This document shows positions 1 through 9,279 of a stretch of 45,650 nt of DNA, piece after piece. A model generated the notes under the pieces. That model searched no databases. It was not told where the DNA came from and worked only from the letters and a program-made list of their open reading frames with translations. Numbering within the stretch: position 1 is the stretch's first letter; every line of letters starts with the position of its first letter. The translations under genes were made by a program, and so were the position numbers. This DNA comes from JAJDFU01 sp964641965. Its GTDB lineage: Bacteria > Bacteroidota > Bacteroidia > Chitinophagales > Saprospiraceae. The DNA is taken from NCBI GenBank assembly GCA_964641965.1, contig CAZXLD010000040.1, positions 1 through 45,650 on the forward strand, read 5' to 3'.

Positions 1-70
1 AGCACCTACAGGGAGTTCTCTTTCTACTTCAAAGTGCTAAAGTCGAGCTTAGATTCACAGGTTTACCAAT

Positions 71-78
71 TACATTTG
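71..78 (+). promoter_or_regulatory. Bacteroidota -7 promoter element
   Basis: TACATTTG matches the Bacteroidota -7 consensus TAnnTTTG and lies about 40 bases before the ATG of the small lipoprotein gene. I see no good -33 TTG at the usual spacing, so this is only a half-supported promoter. Confidence 0.35.
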
Positions 79-119
79 TTAGAGTTTTTATTTCTTGGAT
101 GGTAAAACCAAATGTTCGA

Positions 120-503
120 ATGAGATTTCATCCTAGTACGTTATTCGGTATTTTCCTTCTTCTAGGACTGGTCAGCTGTATGCCGGAACCCCCTAAAAAT
201 GCTGAGCAACTTCTACTGGGCCATTGGGAATTAACCAAAGCATCTAGAAATGGAAATCCGACAAACACATTGGAAAGCTTGTTTTTCACTTTTTTTGAGG
301 ATGGAAAAATGGTGTCTAATTTTCCAGGCCAATTTGGTGAAGCGCGCTACGAGATCAAAGAAAATGTTATTCAGCAATACGAAATTGACAACCCACTCTC
401 GCTGAAAATCGAAACTATATCCGACAGTACCTTAAACCTGACCACGATTATTCAAGACTTTCGATTTCGGTTGTCGCTGAAAAAGGTAATCCAGGAAAAT
501 TAG
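120..503 (+). CDS. Small lipoprotein, function unknown
   Basis: A 127-residue protein if started at the ATG at 120; an in-frame upstream ATG at 99 would add seven polar residues before the signal peptide and is less likely. The N-terminus is a short positive stretch, a hydrophobic core rich in Leu and Phe, and the lipobox LVSC, so the product is probably lipidated at that Cys and held in a membrane facing the periplasm. The mature part (GHWELTK..., then alternating strands with a 'DSTLNL' segment) resembles the small lipocalin-like lipoproteins common in Bacteroidota, where a GxW motif near the start of the barrel is typical. The ligand cannot be told. It is convergent with fbp. Function is not recognised. 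Confidence 0.7.
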   Translation: MRFHPSTLFGIFLLLGLVSCMPEPPKNAEQLLLGHWELTKASRNGNPTNTLESLFFTFFEDGKMVSNFPGQFGEARYEIKENVIQQYEIDNPLSLKIETISDSTLNLTTIIQDFRFRLSLKKVIQEN

Positions 504-629
504 GCCTAGTCCAAAAGTGTTTTTGAAGACGTATAATCCGTATTTTTCCACAAAAGAATAGTTCTCAGTTCGAAGCCAACCGGCAAAGGTTGAGACTTTA
601 CTCAGCTATATCTTACTATTTTCTTGCCT

Positions 630-1646
630 CTACATATAATTCGTGGTAGACATTGCGCTGTACCGGTCTACAAACTTTTTCATTTCATCGACCATCTCCG
701 GAGAGCCAATCGCAATGGTGGTGCGCTGGTGGAGGTCTTCCACCTTCATTTCCAGGATTCGGGCAAGAGCCATATTGATGGCTTTTCCACCGGCCTGCTC
801 TACCATGAAGGCCAACGGATTGCATTCGTAAACCAACCGCAGCTTACCATGTGGATACTTTCGAGTATTGGGATACAAAAATATCCCCCCCTGAAACATA
901 ATCCGATGCACATCAGATACCATTGACCCAATATACCGCAATCGCAAATTGAGATCAGAACAATAGTCAATGTACCGCCTCATCTCTACATCAAATTTCA
1001 AATAATAGCCCTGGTTAACGGAGTAGTAGTTTCCGCGTTTCGGAATTTGGATATCCCGATGTGAAAGACAAAACTCTCCAATGGAGGGGTCCAGGGTAAA
1101 TCCATTCACCCCACGTCCGGTGGAATAAACCAGGATGGTGGATGTACCATAAAGCACATAACCAGCAGCTACAAGCTCTGTCCCTTCCTGCAGAAAATCC
1201 TGGAGTTGAATGGGAGAGCCCGTTTTACTTTTTCTTCGATAAATGCCGAAAATGGTGCCTACAGAAACGTTGACGTCAATATTAGAAGATCCATCCAATG
1301 GGTCGAAGACAACTACGTATTTTGAATCCTTACTTTCTACCGCTGGAATGGGAATAAAATCCTCGTTCTCTTCGGACGCGATACCGCAGCATTCGCCACT
1401 ATTTTTAAGGCAATCGATTAGGATTTCATTAGCGTAAAGATCCAGCTTTTGCACCTGGTCACCGGTTGTATTTTCCGATCGTGCTTCACCCAGGATATTA
1501 ACCAGGCCTGCTTTGTTGACTTCCCGATTTACAATCTTGGCAGCAACTCCAATATCTCTTAATAATCCGGTCAATTCCCCTGACGCAAATGGAAAATCTT
1601 TCTGTCGGCGAATGATGAATTCGTCCAGGGTGACGATTCGATTCAT
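630..1646 (-). CDS. fbp: Fructose-1,6-bisphosphatase, class I
   Basis: A 338-residue cytosolic enzyme that hydrolyses fructose 1,6-bisphosphate to fructose 6-phosphate, the committed step of gluconeogenesis. The length fits class I FBPase (about 330-340). The metal- and substrate-binding signature VFDPLDGSSNIDVNVSVGT is present near residue 115, as are the C-terminal active-site segment with KLRLVYECNPLAFMVEQAGG and the preceding YPNTRKYPHGKL. The start is an ATG at 1646. A -7 element (TATATTTG) lies about 60 bases upstream. It stands alone, flanked by the convergent lipoprotein gene and a gene-free stretch upstream. Identity is near certain from sequence. Confidence 0.97.
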   Translation of the reverse strand: MNRIVTLDEFIIRRQKDFPFASGELTGLLRDIGVAAKIVNREVNKAGLVNILGEARSENTTGDQVQKLDLYANEILIDCLKNSGECCGIASEENEDFIPIPAVESKDSKYVVVFDPLDGSSNIDVNVSVGTIFGIYRRKSKTGSPIQLQDFLQEGTELVAAGYVLYGTSTILVYSTGRGVNGFTLDPSIGEFCLSHRDIQIPKRGNYYSVNQGYYLKFDVEMRRYIDYCSDLNLRLRYIGSMVSDVHRIMFQGGIFLYPNTRKYPHGKLRLVYECNPLAFMVEQAGGKAINMALARILEMKVEDLHQRTTIAIGSPEMVDEMKKFVDRYSAMSTTNYM

Positions 1647-1982
1647 TTGATATTTAATTTAATTTGGTTAATGGTTAGCTGAATCTAGAAAAATAGCCTT
1701 TCCCAAATATAACTAGAATTAAGGTGTGTCTAAAAAATATCGCGCTCGCCGAATATTCCATCAGGATCAAATGCATGATTCCGTATTTCTGGCCCCCTGC
1801 TACCCTTTCAAATCCGTTATTTTGACCTAGATTTGTTCGTATCAGGTACGAGACGACATTTCCTGCAGCAATTAAATTCGAACTAAAAGGCCTGTCAATT
1901 GGTTGACCCAAAAGACATTCGCGAAGCAACGACAATCAAACCTCTTTCACCCTAATTGACCTACTGATTAACGTTCCTGCTC
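1647..1982. other. Gene-free stretch between fbp and the ABC exporter
   Basis: This 336-base divergent intergenic region should hold the promoters of fbp (minus strand) and the ABC exporter (plus strand). Only the fbp -7 element is clear. An 86-codon minus-strand frame (1675-1935) has no recognisable domain and was not called. Confidence 0.5.
1704..1711 (-). promoter_or_regulatory. fbp promoter, -7 element
   Basis: On the minus strand this reads TATATTTG, a full match to TAnnTTTG. It predicts a transcript start near 1697 and a leader of about 50 bases for fbp. The -33 region is T-rich but lacks an exact TTG at the usual spacing. Confidence 0.45.
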
Positions 1983-3773
1983 TTGAAAGATCTAGCCTAT
2001 TTAAATAAATTCTTCTACAGATACCGTTGGCGATTCTTCGCTGGCATTGTTTTTGTTTCCCTGTCCAATTATTTCCGGGTATTGCAGCCTCAAATCATCC
2101 GGGAAGCACTGGATCTGGTTATCGAACAGATTGGCCTTTTCAGTTTGATGGACGGCTATGCGCTACAAGCTGATTTCTTTACTGCCATAGGTAAGAACCT
2201 CCTTTTATTTGGTGGCCTGGTGCTTGTGCTAGCGCTCCTCATGGGCATATTCATGTACTTCATGCGGCAGACCATTATTGTGATGTCCCGCCTCATCGAA
2301 TACGATATGCGGAAAGAGATCTTTGGGCATTATGAAGAACTGGATATTGCGTTTTATAAGCGTAACAATACAGGTGATCTGATGTCCCGGATTACGGAGG
2401 ATGTCTCCAAGGTAAGGATGTATCTGGGGCCGGCCATCCTGTACGGTATCAACCTCATATCGTTATTTGTCATGGTCATCTATTCCATGATCAGTGTAAG
2501 CCCGGTACTCACCTTATACTGTCTAGCACCACTTCCACTGCTTTCCATATCCATCTACTACGTTAGCAATCTGATCAATAAAAAGAGCGAACGCATTCAG
2601 CGCCAACTTGCCAGCTTGAACAGCACCGCCCAGGAAGTATATAGTGGAATTCGCGTAGTGAAGTCCTATGTGCAGGAGCTCCCCATGATTCGTTACTTTA
2701 GCCAACAAAGCGATATCTATAAAGAGGAGGCCCTGGGATTGGCCAGGGTAAATGCCTTGTTTTTTCCGCTTATGTTATTGCTCATCGGCACAAGTACCAT
2801 CATCACCGTTTACGTAGGGGGGTTGCAGGTGGTGAAAGGAAGTGTAACTCCCGGGAATATAGCCGAATTCGTTATCTATGTAAACATGCTTACCTGGCCG
2901 GTGACTGCAATTGGCTGGATTGCCTCTATCATACAACAAGCGGCAGCTTCTCAAAAACGCATTAACGAGTTTTTGGCAACCAAGCCAACGATCCGCAACC
3001 CTAAGACCGAACCGATCCCGATCAAAGGTAAGATTGAGTTTGACCAGGTGGCATTTACATTCCCTGACAATGGTATACAAGCGCTCAAGTTGATTGATTT
3101 TTCGCTGAAGCCCGGGGAAAAGCTGGCCGTGATTGGCAGAACAGGTTCCGGAAAATCGACAATTGCTGATCTGCTAGTGCGCATGTATGATGTCACGAAA
3201 GGAGAGATCCGGATTGACGGGCAGCCAATCGAATCCATGGACCTGGAAAACCTCCGTCGCCGGATTGGCTACGTGCCTCAAGATGTATTCCTGTTCTCCG
3301 ATACGATTGCCCAGAATATTGCCTTTGGAAAAGCGGATGCATCAACTGAAGACATTCACAAGTTTGCTCAATACGCCTCTGTTTACGAGGATATTATGGA
3401 TTTATCGAATGGGTTTGAAACCATGGTCGGTGAGCGAGGGGTCACCCTCTCGGGTGGTCAAAAACAACGCATTTCCATTGCAAGGGCCTTGATAAAAGAA
3501 CCGGATATCATTTTATTGGACGATTCACTTTCAGCAGTAGATACCAAAACGGAAAAACAAATCCTAGGCTATCTTAATAAGGAATTGGCAAACAAAACCA
3601 CGATTATCATTACCCACCGAATTTATGCCTTACTTGAATTTGATAAGATCATTGTTTTGGACGATGGAGAGGTCATAGAACAAGGTACCCACCAAGATCT
3701 GATCGATCAGCGGGGCTACTATTATGAAATGTATGAAAAACAGACCCTAGAAGAGGAGCGAGAGACTACCTGA
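1983..3773 (+). CDS. ABC exporter half-transporter (MdlA/YheI-like)
   Basis: A 596-residue fusion of a six-helix transmembrane domain (about residues 15-320) with a nucleotide-binding domain (about 345-585), in the inner membrane, exporting an unknown substrate. Visible motifs: Walker A GRTGSGKST near residue 384, Q-loop YVPQDVFLFSD, signature LSGGQKQ near 488, Walker B ILLDD ending at D514, and the H-loop THR. The base after Walker B is Asp (LLDDSLSAVD) where most exporters have the catalytic Glu; this pattern is known from the degenerate-site subunit of heterodimeric exporters (MdlA, YheI, TM287). No partner subunit lies in the window. The predicted start is TTG at 1983 (KDLAYLNKFFYRYRW follows); no clear ribosome-binding site supports it, and the next in-frame ATG would cut into the membrane domain. 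Confidence 0.92.
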   Translation: MKDLAYLNKFFYRYRWRFFAGIVFVSLSNYFRVLQPQIIREALDLVIEQIGLFSLMDGYALQADFFTAIGKNLLLFGGLVLVLALLMGIFMYFMRQTIIVMSRLIEYDMRKEIFGHYEELDIAFYKRNNTGDLMSRITEDVSKVRMYLGPAILYGINLISLFVMVIYSMISVSPVLTLYCLAPLPLLSISIYYVSNLINKKSERIQRQLASLNSTAQEVYSGIRVVKSYVQELPMIRYFSQQSDIYKEEALGLARVNALFFPLMLLLIGTSTIITVYVGGLQVVKGSVTPGNIAEFVIYVNMLTWPVTAIGWIASIIQQAAASQKRINEFLATKPTIRNPKTEPIPIKGKIEFDQVAFTFPDNGIQALKLIDFSLKPGEKLAVIGRTGSGKSTIADLLVRMYDVTKGEIRIDGQPIESMDLENLRRRIGYVPQDVFLFSDTIAQNIAFGKADASTEDIHKFAQYASVYEDIMDLSNGFETMVGERGVTLSGGQKQRISIARALIKEPDIILLDDSLSAVDTKTEKQILGYLNKELANKTTIIITHRIYALLEFDKIIVLDDGEVIEQGTHQDLIDQRGYYYEMYEKQTLEEERETT

Positions 3774-3821
3774 TACCTTTACTATCGGTGCCAAACTGAA
3801 TTAACTGTGATTTTGATCTAA

Positions 3822-3853
3822 TTTTTGCAAATTTCTTCAAATCTTTACTTTTG
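3822..3853 (+). promoter_or_regulatory. Bacteroidota-type promoter of the DUF3276 gene
   Basis: TTTTTG (3822-3827) and TACTTTTG (3846-3853) are separated by 18 bases and match the Bacteroidota housekeeping promoter (-33 TTTG, -7 TAnnTTTG). The predicted transcript start near 3860 gives a leader of about 30 bases. Confidence 0.65.
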
Positions 3854-3889
3854 TACAGACACGTAACAATCAAACCAAAACGCAGCTAA

Positions 3890-4285
3890 GTGGATAAGGA
3901 GAGGAATTCAAGGCAGTTCGAAAGCGTATATTCCAATAGGATTCGGGCGGGGAAAAGAAGGACCTATTTTTTCGATGTTCGCAAGACTAAGGGGAATGAC
4001 TACTACCTCACCCTGACGGAAAGCACTAAGAAATTCAATGGGGAGGGGTATGAGCGGCATAAAATCTTTCTATACAAGGAAGATTTCAATCGCTTTTTAG
4101 AAGGATTGGAGGATGCCATCAATCATGTCAAAACAGAGCTTTTGCCAGATTACGACTATGACGAATTTACTCGTCGTCATGAGGAGTACGAGAACGAAAA
4201 CAAAGACAATCAGGAAAAGAAATCTTCGGATACCAAAAAAGAGCCCTCGGAGGAGGTCAAAACGGAAGACGATATGAGCTGGTGA
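3890..4285 (+). CDS. DUF3276 (PUR-alpha-like nucleic-acid-binding) protein
   Basis: A 131-residue protein of the DUF3276 family, found almost only in Bacteroidota. The fold is PUR-alpha-like, implying single-stranded DNA or RNA binding in the cytoplasm; the cellular role is not known to me. The conserved block runs from about residue 10 to 95 (VYSNRIRAGKRRTYFFDVRK, then YYLTLTES, then KIFLYKEDFNRFLEGL). The C-terminal 40 residues are highly charged, Glu/Lys-rich and probably disordered. The start is GTG at 3890, about 30 bases after a good promoter. It faces the VWA gene, with a hairpin over its stop codon. Confidence 0.88.
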   Translation: MDKERNSRQFESVYSNRIRAGKRRTYFFDVRKTKGNDYYLTLTESTKKFNGEGYERHKIFLYKEDFNRFLEGLEDAINHVKTELLPDYDYDEFTRRHEEYENENKDNQEKKSSDTKKEPSEEVKTEDDMSW

Positions 4286-4292
4286 CCAGCTC
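4276..4292 (+). terminator. Hairpin over the stop codon of the DUF3276 gene
   Basis: GAGCTGG and CCAGCTC form a perfect 7-bp stem whose loop is the TGA stop codon. It sits between convergent genes. The T-run after it is poor, so it may act weakly as a terminator or just protect the 3' end. Confidence 0.35.
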
Positions 4293-4319
4293 TTCAGGCT
4301 AAAGCTATTCCTTGTATCC

Positions 4320-6422
4320 CTAGTAAGCGCCAAAATACCTGCGTAAAAACCATTCTGCAGTTAATAGCGCAACCATCAGGAAGAACAGCCACTTCAGATT
4401 AAGCAGCGGATACGTTTCGGTATTGCTGTAGACTACCGGTTTTAAACCGGGTAGTTGATCTAGCGTATTTCCCAGTTCATTAATTTCGCCCGGGAAGAAG
4501 GCTTTTCCTCCAGTGCGTTGTGCTAATAACCTGAGGCCTCCAAAATCGGCCGTTGTCTCATACAACTCCAATTGGATCGGTTGAACACTAAATTTCCCCT
4601 CTGCTTGAAATACCTCCCCATTTAATTCGGTAGACGCCTCGTAGCGGTAATTACCAACTGGAAATTGGCCAACGTTCAGTCCATAAACTTTCCCGACTTT
4701 ATCAAAAGTGAACGAAAAACTATCTCCCGAATCATCTGATGAGAGATTTAATAGAACGTCGGGCTGATTGACCAATTCATAATTTTCATTGTAGAGCTCT
4801 GCGTTAAACGGAATGGCTTCCGTTTCCTGGAACAGATTTTTCGGCAGGCTCACCCGAAAGCGCCTTTTATCATCTTTCAGACTGATATACTGCAAGGTCT
4901 TCCCGACAAGTTCTTCGAACAGATCGTGGTTATCGTGCTGTAAGAAATCGTACATACGCCATTTCCAGAGTCCTTCTGCTGCTAATACACCGGTTCGAAG
5001 TCCTCGTTCCTCTCCAAGTACGAGTAGTGGAAACCGGGTATCCACTCGACCAATGCGCTGGTACAACACCACCGAAGCGGTAGGTGACAGGCTGTATTCA
5101 CCGAAAGGCGCGCTCAGAGGAGCAAAATTGGGGAGCCCGTTCCGCAGTGGATCACTCAGTGTGAACAAATTAAATCCTTGAGCTGGAATGGCCTGCACTT
5201 CATTGGAGCTATTGGCATCTCCAAGAATGCGCATAAGTCCTTGAGCTTGGTTGAAGCGGTTGAGATTGCTTTCGCCGGTCAGTATAAACAGGCGAGGTAA
5301 TTCGGCCTCATTTACCTGGCCTATCAGTAAGTCACTTACCCGAGAAGAGGTGGGTATGCCGTGAAAAATGACAAAATCAAAATCCCGGAAGTTTTGTGGT
5401 GGCTTGTTGGCATAGGCTACTGTAACCTCATAGTTTTTTCCTTTGAGTAAGGTCTGTCGAAGGGCAGTAAGATCCGGATGAGGGGCGCTAGCTAAAACCA
5501 AAATTTTCTGACGAGCATCCAGGACATCAATGTAGATATCCTTTCTGTTGTTGGTCGGCGATACTTCTCCATCCAACGGCTGCAGGGCAAAACGATACTG
5601 TTGAACCCCGCTATTTACCGCTTCCAATTCAAATTCCAGTGTTTGAAAAAAATCATTACTTCCAATTTCAATAGACCGTTCCTCTACTCTTTGCAGTCCA
5701 TTGGAAGTAACCCGGCTGAGTCGAAGTCGCGTCGTAGATCCGGCTAAGGAACGCGCACCAATATCCACTTGAACCTGAAATCGATCTCCCAGATAGGCTA
5801 TTTTATTATGATATACCCTTTTCAGGACCAAGTCTTTTTTGGGGATGCTATCGCCGAGCAGGATGGGGAAAACAGGGGCCCCCAATTTTTCAGCCAGATA
5901 CAATGGATTCGAGCCTTGGTTGTACCTGCCGTCGGTTGCAACTACAACAGCTCCCAGGTTTTGATCGCTATACAGGTCATATACAGCTTGAAGTGGAGCG
6001 CCAATATTGGTGGATTTGTCTTCAAAAGAATCGATCAAACCGGGCCGGACTTCATCACCGAAAGAGTAGAATTTAATCGAAAAATCCTGCCCCGTCGCTT
6101 GTGGGATTCCTTCCAAGGCCGATTGCAGAACCGTTTGTTGTTCCTCGGTCATATCTGCTCCAACTGAAGCAGATACATCTTGGGCCACCACTACAATAGG
6201 CAATTTAGACTCCGTATTGGTACGTTTAATAAAAGGCTCCAGCAACAAGGTGCATATGGCAGTAACCACCAGGAATCGAAGTGTAAAAAGCAGGGCAAGG
6301 AACCAGTTTGGCTGTTCGCTGAAAGTTTTGTCCCGAACGTAAAGCAATGCTGCAAACAAAAGTCCGGCAGCTATGCAAAGAACAAACCAATAAACGGGAA
6401 ACGTAAATGAAAATGATTCCAT
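4320..6422 (-). CDS. VWA-domain membrane protein
   Basis: A 700-residue membrane protein if started at the ATG at 6422; the frame opens further upstream (6479), but that adds residues before a clean hydrophobic first helix. Two N-terminal helices (about 8-28 and 40-62) are followed by a von Willebrand factor A domain with the metal-site motif DVSAS at residues 82-86. A long beta-rich extracellular or periplasmic part follows, then a final helix (WLFFLMVALLTAEWFL) and a short RRYFGAY tail. The layout matches large BatA/DUF-type VWA membrane proteins of Bacteroidota, thought to act in protein-protein contacts at the envelope. It stands alone, without the MoxR ATPase or Bat partners. Precise function unknown. 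Confidence 0.8.
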   Translation of the reverse strand: MESFSFTFPVYWFVLCIAAGLLFAALLYVRDKTFSEQPNWFLALLFTLRFLVVTAICTLLLEPFIKRTNTESKLPIVVVAQDVSASVGADMTEEQQTVLQSALEGIPQATGQDFSIKFYSFGDEVRPGLIDSFEDKSTNIGAPLQAVYDLYSDQNLGAVVVATDGRYNQGSNPLYLAEKLGAPVFPILLGDSIPKKDLVLKRVYHNKIAYLGDRFQVQVDIGARSLAGSTTRLRLSRVTSNGLQRVEERSIEIGSNDFFQTLEFELEAVNSGVQQYRFALQPLDGEVSPTNNRKDIYIDVLDARQKILVLASAPHPDLTALRQTLLKGKNYEVTVAYANKPPQNFRDFDFVIFHGIPTSSRVSDLLIGQVNEAELPRLFILTGESNLNRFNQAQGLMRILGDANSSNEVQAIPAQGFNLFTLSDPLRNGLPNFAPLSAPFGEYSLSPTASVVLYQRIGRVDTRFPLLVLGEERGLRTGVLAAEGLWKWRMYDFLQHDNHDLFEELVGKTLQYISLKDDKRRFRVSLPKNLFQETEAIPFNAELYNENYELVNQPDVLLNLSSDDSGDSFSFTFDKVGKVYGLNVGQFPVGNYRYEASTELNGEVFQAEGKFSVQPIQLELYETTADFGGLRLLAQRTGGKAFFPGEINELGNTLDQLPGLKPVVYSNTETYPLLNLKWLFFLMVALLTAEWFLRRYFGAY

Positions 6423-6650
6423 AGAATGAGGTAACGCAGGATCTTTCCAAACAAGTACGATAACTGCAATAAATGCCAAATTACGATGTCGAACCTGTGA
6501 TCCGTGTTAATGTTTTTTTAAACCAGCTTGATGCAGTTTCTATTATCTTGTAAAATATCCTTTATACGATAGAATTCCATTCAAGCTTTATTGTTTAAGG
6601 CCATTTTTATGCAAGACCCCACATCTATTCAACATAATTCGATTGTTACG

Positions 6651-7943
6651 ATGAAAAGAAAGTATTTGATCGGCGTATTATCCTTCCTGCTTTGCCTGGC
6701 TATTACCTTGCCTATGCAAGCAGCCTATATCCTGATTCCAATGTCCCCGGAAGAGCAAAGAGATCATCTCAAAGCCTATGGCATTACTTATTGGGTACTA
6801 CAGAACGGGGATGAAGCCTGGTGGCTTCTGAATTACCGGGGAGGTGCATTTGCCTTCCAACACAATACAGCGTTTGAAAAAGAATGCCTTACAAGGGGCA
6901 TATCCTTTGAAATTATCGCTGATGCCCAGTTCAATGGAATCCTGGAAGAGATATCCGACCCCGAGGTCAACATGGAAGCCATGAAGCTGGAGAAAGCGCC
7001 CAAAATTGCAGTATATACCCCTGATTTCAACGCTCAAGGAGAAAAGATCCAACCTTGGGATGATGCTGTTACCCTCGTATTGACCTACGCAGAGATTCCC
7101 TATGAAACCGTTTACGATCGGGATGTCCTGGAGGACAAATTGGTCGAATACGACTGGCTACACTTGCATCATGAAGATTTTACTGGTCAGTACGGACGGT
7201 TTTTCCGTTCCTACCAAAACCAGCCTTGGTACCGAGAGAATGTGCGACGGATGGAAACCTTGGCCTCCGAATTGGGATTCAAGAAAGTATCGCAGTTGAA
7301 GCTTGCCGTAGTCAAGCGAATCCGGGAATATGTCTTCGGAGGAGGATTTATGTTTGCCATGTGCTCGGCAACAGATACCTATGATATTGCCTTGGCAGCC
7401 GAGGGCGTGGACATCTGTGCTGAAATGTACGATGGTGATCCAGCCGATCCGAAAGGACAAAGCAAACTGGACTTTTCCCAAACCTTTGCCTTCGAAAATT
7501 TTATGCTTTCCAGGCACCCACTGGAATATGAATACTCCAGCATAGACCACAACAGTGGCCGCAAAGTAAATCCAGAACAGGATTATTTTACCTTATTCGA
7601 TTTTTCGGCAAAATGGGATCCGGTCCCTACCATGCTTACCCAGAATCACACACGCACTGTCAAAGGTTTCATGGGACAGACTACCGCCTTTCGCAACCAG
7701 CATATCAAATCGAGCGTATTGGTGATGGGAGAGAATAAACCAGCCAGTGAGGCCAGGTATATTCACGGCAATTTTGGAGAAGGATTTTGGACCTTTTACG
7801 GTGGCCACGATCCGGAAGACTTCAGGCACTATGTGCATGATCCGGAGACAGACCTAAGTTTGCACCCCAACTCACCAGGATACCGATTGATTTTGAACAA
7901 TGTATTATTCCCTGCTGCGCGCAAAAAGAAACGGAAAACCTAG
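6651..7943 (+). CDS. Secreted protein of the family often mislabelled asparagine synthetase B
   Basis: A 430-residue protein from the ATG at 6651; the frame opens at a TTG at 6591, but the signal peptide starts at MKRKYLIG. After the signal peptide (cleavage near MQA-A) the mature protein begins with YILIPMS and HLKAYGITYW. As I recall, this family is widely annotated 'asparagine synthetase B' in Bacteroidota, but I see no N-terminal Cys glutaminase and no synthetase PP-loop. Residues 230-250 (GGGFMFAMCSATDTYD) look like the nucleophile elbow of a class I glutamine-amidotransferase or ThuA-like fold with Cys238 at its tip. The C-terminal part has HGNFGEGFWTFYGGHDPEDF, also as in ThuA-like proteins. 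It is exported, so a periplasmic or surface enzyme is likelier than asparagine synthesis. Confidence 0.75.
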   Translation: MKRKYLIGVLSFLLCLAITLPMQAAYILIPMSPEEQRDHLKAYGITYWVLQNGDEAWWLLNYRGGAFAFQHNTAFEKECLTRGISFEIIADAQFNGILEEISDPEVNMEAMKLEKAPKIAVYTPDFNAQGEKIQPWDDAVTLVLTYAEIPYETVYDRDVLEDKLVEYDWLHLHHEDFTGQYGRFFRSYQNQPWYRENVRRMETLASELGFKKVSQLKLAVVKRIREYVFGGGFMFAMCSATDTYDIALAAEGVDICAEMYDGDPADPKGQSKLDFSQTFAFENFMLSRHPLEYEYSSIDHNSGRKVNPEQDYFTLFDFSAKWDPVPTMLTQNHTRTVKGFMGQTTAFRNQHIKSSVLVMGENKPASEARYIHGNFGEGFWTFYGGHDPEDFRHYVHDPETDLSLHPNSPGYRLILNNVLFPAARKKKRKT

Positions 7944-8046
7944 GCAACAAAACTCTAATTCCGGTGGAGAAAATGGGTCTCCGGTTGAGTAAATGATAAA
8001 AAGGTGTAGGAGCTTCTGTCTATAGTTAATCGCTCCAGCAGGCATG

Positions 8047-8076
8047 TTGGATCACCCGAAAGGACCTGCTATTTTG
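8047..8076 (+). promoter_or_regulatory. Promoter of the DegQ-like protease gene
   Basis: TTG (8047-8049) is followed after 20 bases by TATTTTG (8070-8076), one base short of the full TAnnTTTG. The leader to the ATG at 8122 would be about 40 bases. Confidence 0.45.
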
Positions 8077-8121
8077 GATATGTAATCAACAACCAGATAG
8101 CCCGACTACCGGTTAACTTGC

Positions 8122-9279
8122 ATGAACGCAAAAAGAAAAAGGAATATGGGTACCCGAATCCAATCCATATTAGCATTTATAGGAGCAATTACCCTGATCG
8201 GGTTATTGGTTTTAGGCGGCATTGGCTGGAAGAATAAGGATACAACCATCACTAATGGTGAAGTAATCGAAACGCCGGCACCATCGGATCCACTAGATCT
8301 CCCTCCTGGTTTAAATGAAGAAGAAAAGGCCAACATCCGGCTCTTCGAATCCGCCAAAACATCCGTGTGCTACATCAATACTTCTGTGGTACAACGAGAT
8401 TTTTTCTCTCGTAATGCAATGGAAGTTCCACAAGGGTCCGGATCAGGATTCATCTGGGACAAGAAAGGGCACATTATTACCAACTATCACGTGATTAGGA
8501 ATGCAGATCTGGCTAAGGTCACCATGTATGATGGCAATTCTTATCAAGCTGAATTAATCGGTGTAGCCCCTGAAAAAGATTTGGCAGTTCTAAAAATTGA
8601 CGTGTCAGCATCTCTGCTCAAGCCGATTGCTTTGAGTAATTCCTACAACCTTCAAGTAGGGCAGATCGCATACGCCATTGGCAACCCCTTTGGATTGGAC
8701 TACACCTTTACAAAGGGGATTATAAGTGCACTGGGTAGAGAAATTACCTCCCCTGCCAACATCCCAATCCGCGATGTGATTCAGACAGATGCAGCTATCA
8801 ACCCCGGTAATTCAGGAGGTCCGTTGCTCAATTCCTCAGGCCAGCTTATAGGTGTGAATACAGCTATTTACAGTCCCTCCGGTGCCTCCGCCGGAATCGG
8901 ATTTAGTATCCCCGTCGACGAAGTGCGCTGGGTAGTTCCTGAACTCATTGAATTTGGGGAGATTAAGCGGCCTACGATCGGCATTGAGGCAGCCCCCGCA
9001 AGCATAACCAGACGATTAGGCATTGAAGGGGTTTTGATCATCAATAATCTTCCAAACGGGCCTGCTGAACGGGCTGGCCTTCGAGGTACGAAACAAAATC
9101 GTGCCGGAGAAGTCATTTTAGGAGATGTAATTATCGGCGTTGAGGGCAAGAAGGTTTCTTCCTTCAATGATCTGCTACTGGGTCTTGAAAAATATCAGAG
9201 CGGCCAACAAATTACAGTTTCCGTTTTACGGGATAAACAGAAAATGGAATTTCCATTGGTTTTGGCTCCAGCCCGATAG
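8122..9279 (+). CDS. Trypsin-like serine protease with PDZ domain, DegQ/HtrA family
   Basis: A 385-residue S1C-family protease. A single N-terminal membrane segment (about residues 12-34) anchors it with the protease on the periplasmic side. The catalytic triad is visible: His123 in NYHVIRN, Asp153 in EKDLAVLK, Ser231 in NPGNSGGPL. One PDZ domain follows (about 275-380), with GVLIINNLPNGPAERAGL and a carboxylate-binding-type loop. Its role should be cleavage of misfolded envelope proteins or, as for DegS, regulated cleavage; one PDZ domain and a membrane anchor are closer to DegS than DegP. ATG start; no operon partner. It is followed by a long gene-free stretch. Confidence 0.9.
   Translation: MNAKRKRNMGTRIQSILAFIGAITLIGLLVLGGIGWKNKDTTITNGEVIETPAPSDPLDLPPGLNEEEKANIRLFESAKTSVCYINTSVVQRDFFSRNAMEVPQGSGSGFIWDKKGHIITNYHVIRNADLAKVTMYDGNSYQAELIGVAPEKDLAVLKIDVSASLLKPIALSNSYNLQVGQIAYAIGNPFGLDYTFTKGIISALGREITSPANIPIRDVIQTDAAINPGNSGGPLLNSSGQLIGVNTAIYSPSGASAGIGFSIPVDEVRWVVPELIEFGEIKRPTIGIEAAPASITRRLGIEGVLIINNLPNGPAERAGLRGTKQNRAGEVILGDVIIGVEGKKVSSFNDLLLGLEKYQSGQQITVSVLRDKQKMEFPLVLAPAR

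Noticed and set aside
1675..1935. 86-codon minus-strand frame upstream of fbp
   Set aside because: It overlaps the fbp promoter, ends at random composition, and shows no family features.
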